A stretch of 5,202 nt of DNA, taken from NCBI GenBank assembly GCA_902796215.1, contig CADBNY010000135.1:1-5202 (forward strand). Direction: 5' to 3'. The first letter of the stretch is position 1, and every line of letters begins with the position of its first letter. This stretch comes from an uncultured Erysipelotrichaceae bacterium (GTDB lineage Bacteria > Bacillota_I > Bacilli_A > RF39 > UBA660). A program made the position numbers and the translations under genes. Below the pieces are notes generated by a model. It saw only the letters and a program-made list of their open reading frames with translations, was not told the DNA's origin and did no database searches. Shown here piece after piece: positions 1-5,202 of this stretch.

Positions 1-255
1 TGTTTAGAAGATGATAAATGTTATAGTGATGTATTTAATGAACTAATTGAAAAAATAATAGTTCATAATCAAAGTGACAAACAAATTAAATTAGATATTT
101 TTATTAAGACAGGAGAAAGTATAAATACACTTTCTGATAATTTAGGCAAAAAGTTTCATTTACTGGACTCTCATACAACTTACTTTCTAATAAATGATAC
201 TCTTACTATAACTAGAGAAATAAGCAGTAAATATATTAGAAAGTATGATATTTAG
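1..255 (+). CDS. Large serine recombinase, copy 1, C-terminal end only (5' end outside window)
   Basis: The frame is open from the first base to TAG at 253-255, giving 84 residues that begin CLEDDKCYSDVFNEL. The first 56 or so match the C-terminal end of the complete recombinase at 2388-4037 almost residue for residue (IKLDIFIKTGE, DNLGKKFHLLDS). By hand count there are about 15 differences in 170 aligned bases, so the two genes are close relatives but not a recent identical duplication. Similarity stops abruptly after GACTC at 166-170. The remaining residues (HTTYFLINDTLTITREISS onward) are absent from the other copy and look like the start of a HAD phosphatase read in the same frame, so I infer that the tail and stop come from the insertion target. 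The catalytic domain lies upstream of the window, so activity cannot be judged. By family, such enzymes integrate and excise mobile elements. Confidence 0.85.
   Translation, partial: CLEDDKCYSDVFNELIEKIIVHNQSDKQIKLDIFIKTGESINTLSDNLGKKFHLLDSHTTYFLINDTLTITREISSKYIRKYDI
166..170 (+). other. Putative right-end attachment junction of recombinase element, copy 1
   Basis: Copies 1 and 2 of the recombinase gene align without gaps up to and including GACTC here (GACTC at 4008-4012 in copy 2), and from the next base on they are unrelated. To the left is recombinase coding sequence; to the right is probable HAD-hydrolase sequence. A sharp loss of similarity at the same base in two different host genes is what the right-hand junction of a site-specific element should look like. 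The exact crossover bases within or near GACTC are inferred. Confidence 0.55.
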
Positions 256-672
256 TTTAATTATAATTGTTTTGTAGAACTATAAAATATTGCTTTAAAT
301 AATGTATGTGGGATTATCACAAGAGGGTTAGAATGTGATTTTGATTCTGAGAAGGAAATTTTTAAGGAATTTCATATTGTTGTTTCTGAAAATAAATTTC
401 ATTCAATATGCAAGTAGAACAAATAAAGGATTTGGTATTAAACAGCTTTCTAAATATTGCAAATTGGGTTTAGATGAAATTGTCATAATTGGCAATGATT
501 TGAATAATATAGATATGTTTAAGTAAACTGTGGATTAGAAATAGCAACTGGAACAATAAAACCACCTAAGGAATTATTAGATTTAGCTGATATATATATT
601 CTACTTAATGAATTACCTTTATTAGAACGATTGACAAAAAAAGGTATAGAATGCTATAATTTATTTACTTAA
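171..672 (+). pseudogene. Decayed Cof-type HAD-family hydrolase gene
   Basis: Pieces of one HAD phosphatase can be read in order but in different frames. At 171-252 the residues YFLINDTLTITREISSKYI resemble motif I and what follows (normally FDxDGTL...EIS), but the nucleophile Asp and the DG pair are altered. At 286-414, frame 1 gives ECDFDSEKEIFKEF and HIVVSENKFHSICK, like the cap-to-core return, then a stop at 415. At about 418-523, frame 2 gives NKGFGIKQLSKYC and IVIIGNDLNNIDMFK, matching KG...GDxxND of motifs III and IV. From 526, frame 1 gives CGLEIATG and a C-terminal tail ending at TAA 670-672. The family is usually about 260-280 residues; here the middle is missing and there are at least two frameshifts. 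The 5' end is cut by the recombinase element at 166-170. By family the intact enzyme would dephosphorylate small sugar or cofactor phosphates; this copy should be dead. The C-terminal half is the most certain part and the N-terminal match is weaker. Confidence 0.62.
631..660 (+). promoter_or_regulatory. Consensus sigma-A type promoter for trpS
   Basis: TTGACA (631-636) and TATAAT (655-660) are both exact consensus hexamers, separated by 18 bases. The -10 box is preceded by TG at 652-653, giving an extended TGnTATAAT. Transcription should start near 667, leaving a leader of about 20 bases that holds only the ribosome site AAAGAGGG (671-678) before the trpS start at 689. The promoter sits inside the last codons of the broken HAD gene. 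No T-box leader fits in this short 5' region. Confidence 0.75.
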
Positions 673-688
673 AGAGGGAATTTAAAAT

Positions 689-1816
689 ATGAGTAATATA
701 ATTTTAACTGGCGATAGACCAACAGGAAGATTACATTTAGGACATTTGGTTGGTTCTTTATCTCAAAGAGTTCAATTACAAAATTCAGGTTCATATGACG
801 AAATGTATATAGAAATAGCTGATGCGCAAGCTACGACTGATAATTCTGGTAATATTCAAAAAGTAAAAGATAATGTTATCGAAGTAGCACTTGATTATTT
901 ATCATGCGGACTTGATCCTAATAAATGCACAATATTTTTACAATCTGAAGTACCTGAATTAAGTGATTTAACTTTTTATTATATGAATTTAGTAACACTT
1001 TCTAGATTACAAAGGAATCCAACTATTAAACAAGAAATAGTTTATAGAAATTTTGAAAATAGTATTCCTGTTGGATTTATGACATATCCAATAAGTCAAG
1101 CGGCAGATATCACTGCTTTTGATGCAAATATTATTCCAGTTGGTGATGATCAACTACCAATGATTGAGCAAACAAGGGAAATTGTTAGAACATTTAATAG
1201 GTTATATGGTGAAACATTGATTGAACCTAATGCAGTTTTACCTGAAAATGCAGCTTGCCATAGATTACCAGGAACTGATGGGCAAGCAAAAATGAGTAAA
1301 TCAATTGGAAATTGTATTTATTTAGCAGACAGCAAAGAAGAAGTTGAAAGAAAAGTAATGAGAATGTTTACTGATCCCAATCATTTAAGAGTAGAAGATC
1401 CGGGAGTTACTGAAGGAAACCCAGTATTCATATATTTAGCTGCTTTTTCTAAGGAAAAACATTTTCAGGAATATTTTAGAAATCCTGAAAATGGTGAATT
1501 AGAATACAATAATCTGGACGAATTAAAAGATCATTACGAGCGTGGCGGTTTAGGAGATATGAAAGTAAAAAAATTCTTGAATTATGTCCTTGAAGATACA
1601 CTAGCTCCAATTAGAGCTAAGAGGCATGAATTGGAAGAAAAGATTCCTGAAGTATATCAAGTTTTGTTTAAGGGTAGTGAAAAAGCAAGGAAAAAAGCTG
1701 CAGCAACACTTGAAAGAGTAAAAACTGCAATTGGTTTAAATTATAGAAATGATTTAGATTTGATAAATGGTCAAGTAGAGAAATATGCTTTACTTCATGC
1801 AAAAGAAAAAGACTAA
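689..1816 (+). CDS. trpS: Tryptophan--tRNA ligase (tryptophanyl-tRNA synthetase)
   Basis: This class I aminoacyl-tRNA synthetase charges tRNA-Trp with tryptophan using ATP, in the cytoplasm. The 375-residue protein shows the expected order of motifs: GDRPTGRLHLGHLVGSL with the HIGH-type signature HLGH at residues 16-19, the tryptophan-pocket and dimer region with PISQAADI (134-141) and GDDQ (152-155), LPGTDG (193-198), and KMSKS at 201-205. The C-terminal half carries RMFTDPNHLRVEDPG and the RGGLGDMKVKKF helix region. The overall pattern (ILTGDRPTG, YYMNLVTLSRLQRNPT) resembles the Streptococcus-type enzyme. It is somewhat longer than the usual 330-345 residues, partly through added segments around residues 255-280 and a charged C-terminal end. 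The ATG start has AAAGAGGG eleven bases upstream and a strong promoter before that. All signature motifs are intact, so it is probably active. Whether it is the housekeeping copy or a second, resistance-type copy cannot be told here. Confidence 0.96.
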   Translation: MSNIILTGDRPTGRLHLGHLVGSLSQRVQLQNSGSYDEMYIEIADAQATTDNSGNIQKVKDNVIEVALDYLSCGLDPNKCTIFLQSEVPELSDLTFYYMNLVTLSRLQRNPTIKQEIVYRNFENSIPVGFMTYPISQAADITAFDANIIPVGDDQLPMIEQTREIVRTFNRLYGETLIEPNAVLPENAACHRLPGTDGQAKMSKSIGNCIYLADSKEEVERKVMRMFTDPNHLRVEDPGVTEGNPVFIYLAAFSKEKHFQEYFRNPENGELEYNNLDELKDHYERGGLGDMKVKKFLNYVLEDTLAPIRAKRHELEEKIPEVYQVLFKGSEKARKKAAATLERVKTAIGLNYRNDLDLINGQVEKYALLHAKEKD

Positions 1817-1832
1817 AAATAGGTAATGAAGA

Positions 1833-1882
1833 AAAAGGAACACTTAAAATTTTGTAAGTGTTCTTTTTGGTTCTTTTTTTTT
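1833..1882 (+). terminator. Rho-independent terminator of trpS
   Basis: GAACACTTA (1838-1846) pairs perfectly with TAAGTGTTC (1855-1863) around an 8-base loop. The stem can be extended by a G-T pair and four A-T pairs using the flanking A and T runs. TTTTT follows at once, then a second run of T at 1873-1882. It starts 16 bases after the trpS stop codon. The A run on the left side means it could also terminate leftward transcription. Confidence 0.85.
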
Positions 1883-2060
1883 AAGGAATTCTCTCCTTAT
1901 AAAAAACAAAGTCAAAATAAAAGAGAGTGGACACGATGCCATTCTAAAAGAATTTATATTATTATGAATTTTAGTTCTAGATATTTATTTCCACAAGATG
2001 GACAAAATCTAGATTTACAGGTAGATATGAAAATGTAATTTATTTTAAATGATGATTTAG
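1882..2060 (-). pseudogene. Remnant of an IS91-like transposase (zinc-binding domain), antisense
   Basis: Read on the minus strand, 2019 down to 1981 encodes CKSRFCPSCGNKY. This is the Cys-rich signature of the zinc-binding N-terminal domain of IS91-type (HUH/Y2) transposases of Firmicutes. Upstream on that strand the frame continues with INYIFIST, comparable to the stretch before the first Cys. Downstream it gives LELKFIII, a stop (1954-1956), then LLEWHRVHSLLF, which fits the place where these proteins have a conserved HRH...FT segment. Another stop and weak similarity (ENSL) follow to about 1882, where the trpS terminator begins. At least three stops are in frame and both ends are missing, so it is a dead fragment. 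The domain call rests on pattern recognition of about 13 strongly matching residues plus weaker flanks. This fills the gap between trpS and the recombinase unit, which otherwise holds no gene I can support. Confidence 0.5.
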
Positions 2061-2103
2061 TCTAATTTTGTTTTTTGAGATGTTTAATTTTTTAATTTTT
2101 TGT

Positions 2104-2135
2104 AGAACTTAATACCTTAAGTTCTTTTTTATTTT
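2104..2135 (+). terminator. Hairpin plus T-run upstream of the small ORF
   Basis: AGAACTTA (2104-2111) pairs perfectly with TAAGTTCT (2118-2125) around a 6-base loop, followed by TTTTT, A, TTTTT. It has the form of an intrinsic terminator, but no gene ends just before it on the plus strand. It may shield the recombinase operon from outside transcription, or act as an attenuator if the operon's promoter lies upstream in 2060-2103, where only weak T-rich promoter-like sequence is visible. Confidence 0.6.
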
Positions 2136-2169
2136 TATAAAAATAAACTTAAAAGAAAGGATAAAGTAT

Positions 2170-2376
2170 ATGAAAAATGAAAAAAAAGTTCCATATAAAA
2201 AAATTCAAATAGAAACAAGTATTAAACTACTTGAATATTTAAAAAGAAAAAGTGCTATAGATGATGGAATGTATAATTTTTGTATTAATAAATTTTTGAA
2301 TAAAATTGAACTTGAAAAAAGTAAAATTAATGATGAATATATGAATGATTTGAATAATTACAAATTATTAATTTAG
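2170..2376 (+). CDS. Small recombinase-linked protein, possibly SHOCT-like
   Basis: A 68-residue, Lys-rich protein with no signal peptide or membrane segment. It starts at ATG with AAAGG at 2156-2160 upstream. Residues about 19-45 (KLLEYLKRKSAIDDGMYNFC onward) have the look of a short SHOCT-type helix pair: Leu-rich helix, short turn with I-D, then Y in a second helix. Such small proteins often sit before serine recombinases in Firmicutes elements; I know of no firm function for them. The stop codon TAG at 2374-2376 forms part of the ribosome site TAGGAGGTG of the recombinase, so the two genes are almost surely co-transcribed and probably translationally coupled. Codon use is as AT-rich as the recombinase. 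A role as a directionality or regulatory partner of the recombinase is a guess from position only. Confidence 0.7.
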   Translation: MKNEKKVPYKKIQIETSIKLLEYLKRKSAIDDGMYNFCINKFLNKIELEKSKINDEYMNDLNNYKLLI

Positions 2377-2387
2377 GAGGTGTAATT

Positions 2388-4037
2388 ATGGACTTATATA
2401 CAGTTAGGAATAATATTATGAAAGGTATTCCATTACAAGAATTAAATTTAAAAGTATGTTTTTATGCTAGAGTGTCAACTGATAAAGATGAACAATTACA
2501 TTCTTTATATAATCAAATATCTTTTTTTAATGATTATATTAGTAAAGTTCCTAACTGGATATTTATAGGTTCTTATATTGATGAGGGTATATCAGGTACA
2601 CAAGTAAGAAAAAGAGAAGAATTTTTAAGAATGATTGAGGATGCTAAAAAACATAAATTTGATTTAATTTTAACTAAAGAAATATCTAGGTTTTCAAGAA
2701 GTACATTCGATAGTATTAAATATACTCAAGAACTTTTATCAAATGGTGTTGGTGTATTTTTCTTAAATGATAATATAAATACAATATTACCTGATTCTGA
2801 ACTCAGACTTACAATGATGGCATCTATTGCTCAAGATGAAGTTAGAAGATTATCAGAAAGAGTTTCATTTGGTATGAAAAGAAGTATTGATAATGGTGTA
2901 GTGTTAGGATGTTCTAATATTTATGGTTATGTAAAAGATAAAGGGAAACTAGTCATTGATGAGAAACAAGCTGAAATGATTAAAATAATATTTGATAGAT
3001 ATGCTAATACTACTGATGGTTTATCTAAAGTATCAAGATATTTATATAGTATAGGTTATAAAAGTAGAACTGGTAAAAGAATAGATACAACAATACTAAC
3101 AAGAATTATAGAAAATCCTAAATACAAAGGATATTATTGTGGACATAAATCAAAAGTATTAGATTATCGTACTAAGCAAAGAAAAAAATTAAATGAATCT
3201 GATTGGATTATATACAAAGATTATGATAATGTTCCACCAATAGTATCTGAAAAACTATGGGAAAGAGCAAATGAAAAACTAAAAGAAAGACAAGATAGCT
3301 TTACTAATCGTGCAGTAAATAAGGCAGTCTTTCAAAATAGATATACATATTCAGGCAAAATTTATTGTGGGTGTCATAATCTTACATATCACAGATCAAG
3401 TGCGGGCAAAAGAAAAAATAATCCTGTATGGGAATGTCAAGTATATAGAAAAGAAAGTTTAAATGGGTGTTCTAATCCTAGAGTATTTGAACTAGAATTA
3501 GATGAACTTTTCAAAGATATGTTTAATAAATTATTTAAAAGAAAAAATACTATCTTTGATGACATTTTAAATGACTGTAAGAGTTATTTAGAAACTAATA
3601 ATAATGAAATAGAAATCAAAAAATTAGAATCTAAAGTATTACTTTTAAATAATAAAAAAGACAAATTATTAGAACTAGTTATGGAAGAGTACTTATCTAA
3701 AGAAGATTATAAAAAACAAGTAGATTTAATTAATGAAGATTTAGCCCTTTATCAAAATAAAATGAATGAATTAAAGAGTAATAAAAAAGATAAGAATTAT
3801 ATTGAAAATAAAATTAATGAAATTAAAAATACTTTAGAAAAATGTTTAGAAGATGATAAATGTTATAGTGATGTATTTAATGAACTTATTGATAAAATAA
3901 TAGTTCATAAACAAAATGATAAACAAATTAAATTAGATATTTTTATTAAGACAGGAGAACAAGTTAATATATTCTCTGATAATTTAGGTAAAAAGTTTCA
4001 TTTACTAGACTCCGTTGCAACAAGTTATGGCTGTTAG
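2388..4037 (+). CDS. Large serine recombinase (site-specific integrase/excisionase), copy 2
   Basis: This 549-residue enzyme of the large serine recombinase family (TnpX/TndX/phiC31 class) would integrate and excise a mobile element by double-strand cuts through a phosphoserine link. The resolvase domain runs from about 20 to 165, with YARVSTDKDEQ giving the catalytic Ser30, then DEGISG (65-70), KEISRFSRS (97-105) and SIAQDEVRRLSERV (146-159). The recombinase domain follows (about 175-300: IYGY, NPKYKGYYCG, VPPIVSEKLWE). A zinc ribbon has Cys327, Cys329, Cys350 and Cys361. A Lys/Glu-rich coiled coil spans about 405-485, then the C-terminal domain. All catalytic-domain motifs are intact, so it is probably active. 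ATG at 2388 follows TAGGAGGTG at ideal spacing. The last eight or so residues (SVATSYGC) and the TAG stop lie past the GACTC junction, inside the penicillin-binding protein gene in another frame. This shows that the gene sits at the very right end of its element. Confidence 0.95.
   Translation: MDLYTVRNNIMKGIPLQELNLKVCFYARVSTDKDEQLHSLYNQISFFNDYISKVPNWIFIGSYIDEGISGTQVRKREEFLRMIEDAKKHKFDLILTKEISRFSRSTFDSIKYTQELLSNGVGVFFLNDNINTILPDSELRLTMMASIAQDEVRRLSERVSFGMKRSIDNGVVLGCSNIYGYVKDKGKLVIDEKQAEMIKIIFDRYANTTDGLSKVSRYLYSIGYKSRTGKRIDTTILTRIIENPKYKGYYCGHKSKVLDYRTKQRKKLNESDWIIYKDYDNVPPIVSEKLWERANEKLKERQDSFTNRAVNKAVFQNRYTYSGKIYCGCHNLTYHRSSAGKRKNNPVWECQVYRKESLNGCSNPRVFELELDELFKDMFNKLFKRKNTIFDDILNDCKSYLETNNNEIEIKKLESKVLLLNNKKDKLLELVMEEYLSKEDYKKQVDLINEDLALYQNKMNELKSNKKDKNYIENKINEIKNTLEKCLEDDKCYSDVFNELIDKIIVHKQNDKQIKLDIFIKTGEQVNIFSDNLGKKFHLLDSVATSYGC
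4008..4012 (+). other. Putative right-end attachment junction of recombinase element, copy 2, inside a PBP gene
   Basis: GACTC here matches GACTC at 166-170. Left of it the sequence is recombinase; right of it the PBP frame reads ACT CCG TTG CAA CAA (T P L Q Q from 4009), which continues the conserved PBP segment normally written VTPLQQV. So the junction falls in codons for conserved Thr-Pro before the KTG motif, and the element's last bases happen to restore the Thr codon. Exact crossover bases are inferred. Confidence 0.65.
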
Positions 4038-4677
4038 TGCAGTTGTTAATGGGGGGAATTTATATACTCCATATATTGTTAAAAATATTAGTGATAATAC
4101 AAATACTGTTGTAAAAGAGTATAGAAAGAAATTAAAAAGAAAAGTTATTAGTTCTGAGACTTCGTCTATTATGAGAATTGCTTTAGAAAATGTTGTTGCA
4201 AGAGGAGGGGGTAAGAGTGCTTATATTGAGGGATATCGGATTGGGGGGAAAACAGGGACAGCTCAAAAAAGTAAGAATGGTGTTTATTTAGTTAACAATT
4301 ATATTATGAGTTTTATGGCTGTAGTTCCATCCAACGACCCACAAGCTGTACTTTATTTAGCTATTGATAACCCTAAAAATACAGCAATGCTTTCTAGTTA
4401 TACGACTACACCGATTGCTAGAAGAATTTTATTAGATATTATTGATGCATTACACATTCCAAAGCAAAAGGGGGAAGTTGTAAAAGATTTTGAATGGAAT
4501 GATAAAATTCCATATGCGATTCCTAATGTTATAGGGGATAGTTTAGATATTGCAAAAGAAAAATTAATAAATTTTGATATTGTTATAGAAGGAGAAGGTA
4601 ATACTGTTTTTGAACAATCTCCTAGAGCTGGAGAAATGTTAGAGGGAGGAGGAAAAATTCGCCTTTTCTTAAAATAA
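4009..4677 (+). pseudogene. 3' half of a SpoVD/FtsI-like penicillin-binding protein with PASTA domain, split by the recombinase element
   Basis: The frame encodes TPLQQVMAVSAVVNGG, then RIGGKTGTAQKS with the transpeptidase KTG box (KTG codons begin at 4249), FMAVVPSNDP and VLYLAIDNP. A PASTA domain ends the protein from about 4510 (IPNVIGDSLDIAKEKL...QSPRAGEMLEGGGKIRLFL). This is the C-terminal third of a class B PBP, which cross-links peptidoglycan outside the membrane during division or, for SpoVD, spore cortex synthesis. The membrane anchor, dimerisation domain and the SxxK and SxN active-site motifs are absent and not found elsewhere in the window. A TTG at 4015 could formally start a 220-residue product, but it has no ribosome site and lies inside the recombinase gene. 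The fragment has no frameshift or internal stop, so the break is recent or the gene is repaired by excision. SpoVD versus FtsI/PBP2 cannot be decided from this half. Confidence 0.85.
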
Positions 4678-4678
4678 A

Positions 4679-4707
4679 TTTAAACTTTAAGTAAAATGTG
4701 ATAAAAT
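4679..4707 (+). promoter_or_regulatory. Possible promoter of the downstream hypothetical gene
   Basis: TTTAAA (4679-4684) and TAAAAT (4702-4707) are spaced by 17 bases, with four and five of six consensus matches. They lie in the short gap after the PBP stop, where no terminator hairpin is seen, so read-through from the PBP gene is also possible. In such AT-rich DNA matches of this quality are common. Confidence 0.35.
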
Positions 4708-4723
4708 AAGATAGGTGGTATTT

Positions 4724-5202
4724 ATGAATGAGACATTTGGGGTTAAAGGTGGACATAATGATCGAAGAAGAATGATAATTCGTAAAGAACAACGAAAAAA
4801 ATTAAAAGAAGCAGAACAAAAAGAGTTAATCAATTTAGAGAAAAAAGTAAAAAATGGGCAAATTATGAATCTTATTAAATTTTTACCGGTAGCAATTGTT
4901 GGGCAAACAGTTCAAACTTTAACAAATACTTCTAAGAATCAAGATAAAAAAGATTCTTTTTCTCAGCAAGAAAAATTATTGAGTAAAGATATAAATTCTT
5001 CTAAAAAAGAACAAAATAAAAGTATTTTAGGTATCTTAAAAAATGGAAATTTAGTTTTTAAAAGGGATAAAGAAATTTCTAATTTATCTTCAAAAGATAA
5101 TATTGATAGTGCTGAAAAAAAAGATAAGTATAGAGAAATTAAACCTACAAAAGAAATTGGTCGAAACACAATTTTTATTCCTAATTTCTCTTCTCAAAAA
5201 AA
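4724..5202 (+). CDS. Hypothetical charged protein, 3' end outside window
   Basis: I do not recognise this protein. ATG at 4724 follows ATAGGTGG (4711-4718), a good ribosome site with five-base spacing, and the frame stays open for 159 codons to the window edge. Residues 1-46 are very basic and Arg/Lys/Glu-rich (NDRRRMIIRKEQRKKLKEAE), probably helical and coiled-coil-like. Residues 50-66 (LIKFLPVAIVGQTVQTL) form one short hydrophobic stretch that could be a weak membrane or amphipathic segment. The rest is Lys/Ser/Asn/Asp-rich and looks disordered, as in a linker of a larger membrane or envelope protein. It lies 46 bases after the PBP stop on the same strand, so a link to cell-wall or division functions is possible but unproven. 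The start is favoured because it has the only good ribosome site here. Confidence 0.75.
   Translation, partial: MNETFGVKGGHNDRRRMIIRKEQRKKLKEAEQKELINLEKKVKNGQIMNLIKFLPVAIVGQTVQTLTNTSKNQDKKDSFSQQEKLLSKDINSSKKEQNKSILGILKNGNLVFKRDKEISNLSSKDNIDSAEKKDKYREIKPTKEIGRNTIFIPNFSSQK

Noticed and set aside
335..526. 63-codon open frame starting at GTG
   Set aside because: It is one frame of the decayed HAD gene. Its first half is out of frame with the HAD-like residues (read in frame 1) and only the part from about 418 matches the family.
256..688. Possible T-box or other riboswitch before trpS
   Set aside because: No T-box consensus or specifier-like structure seen; the region reads as broken HAD coding sequence and the promoter at 631-660 leaves no leader.
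1826..2038. 70-codon plus-strand open frame after trpS
   Set aside because: It runs through the trpS terminator hairpin and the T-run (WFFFFK), has no ribosome site, and lies antisense to the IS91-like zinc motif.
4015..4677. A stand-alone gene starting at TTG 4015
   Set aside because: No ribosome site, lies inside the recombinase frame, and would lack the catalytic Ser half of the transpeptidase; better read as a split gene's 3' part.
4963..5169. 68-codon minus-strand open frame rich in Phe, Leu and Ser
   Set aside because: It mirrors the Lys/Glu/Asn-rich plus-strand gene starting at 4724, which has a good ribosome site and start; the minus frame has no visible ribosome site.
1..5202. CRISPR array, tRNA or rRNA genes
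   Set aside because: No regularly spaced direct repeats and no tRNA- or rRNA-like segments noticed on either strand; the only long repeat is the shared recombinase 3' end (1-170 and 3843-4012).

Overview
The window comes from a very AT-rich, low-GC Bacillota-type chromosome. Support: AGGAGG-type ribosome sites, a tryptophanyl-tRNA synthetase that reads like the Streptococcus/Lactobacillales type, a large serine recombinase of the clostridial mobile-element type, and a division/sporulation-class penicillin-binding protein with a C-terminal PASTA domain. Tryptophan is encoded by TGG in the genes seen and no gene needs TGA read through, so the standard bacterial code fits. I cannot name a genus; a gut Bacilli/Erysipelotrichia/Clostridia relative is a guess.

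Layout. Bases 1-255 are the 3' end of one large serine recombinase gene (copy 1). Its reading frame runs out of the element at a GACTC boundary (166-170) and ends in what looks like the decayed start of a Cof-type HAD phosphatase gene. The frameshifted, internally deleted remains of that gene continue to 672. A consensus-quality promoter (631-660) lies inside the tail of this dead gene and should drive trpS (689-1816), an intact tryptophanyl-tRNA synthetase ending at a strong hairpin terminator (1833-1882). Between trpS and the next element is an antisense, stop-riddled scrap of an IS91-like transposase, recognised from its Cys-rich zinc motif (about 1882-2060).

A second mobile unit follows: a terminator-like hairpin (2104-2135), a 68-residue small protein (2170-2376) and a complete 549-residue large serine recombinase (copy 2, 2388-4037), the last two tightly coupled. 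Copy 2 again ends at GACTC (4008-4012), and its last residues and stop codon are supplied by an out-of-frame host gene. That host gene is the 3' half of a SpoVD/FtsI-like transpeptidase (4009-4677) with KTG motif and PASTA domain but without its SxxK active-site half. A new, charged protein gene of unknown function starts at 4724 and runs off the window.

Main message: two related recombinase copies (about 90% identical over the 170 bases that can be compared) both stop matching exactly after GACTC, each in a different broken host gene. This gives two independent right-hand junctions of one element family and suggests a short insertion core. The 5' half of the penicillin-binding protein is not in the window. 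The element may therefore be much larger and carry trpS, the chromosome may have rearranged between element copies, or the contig may be misjoined at the repeated recombinase.
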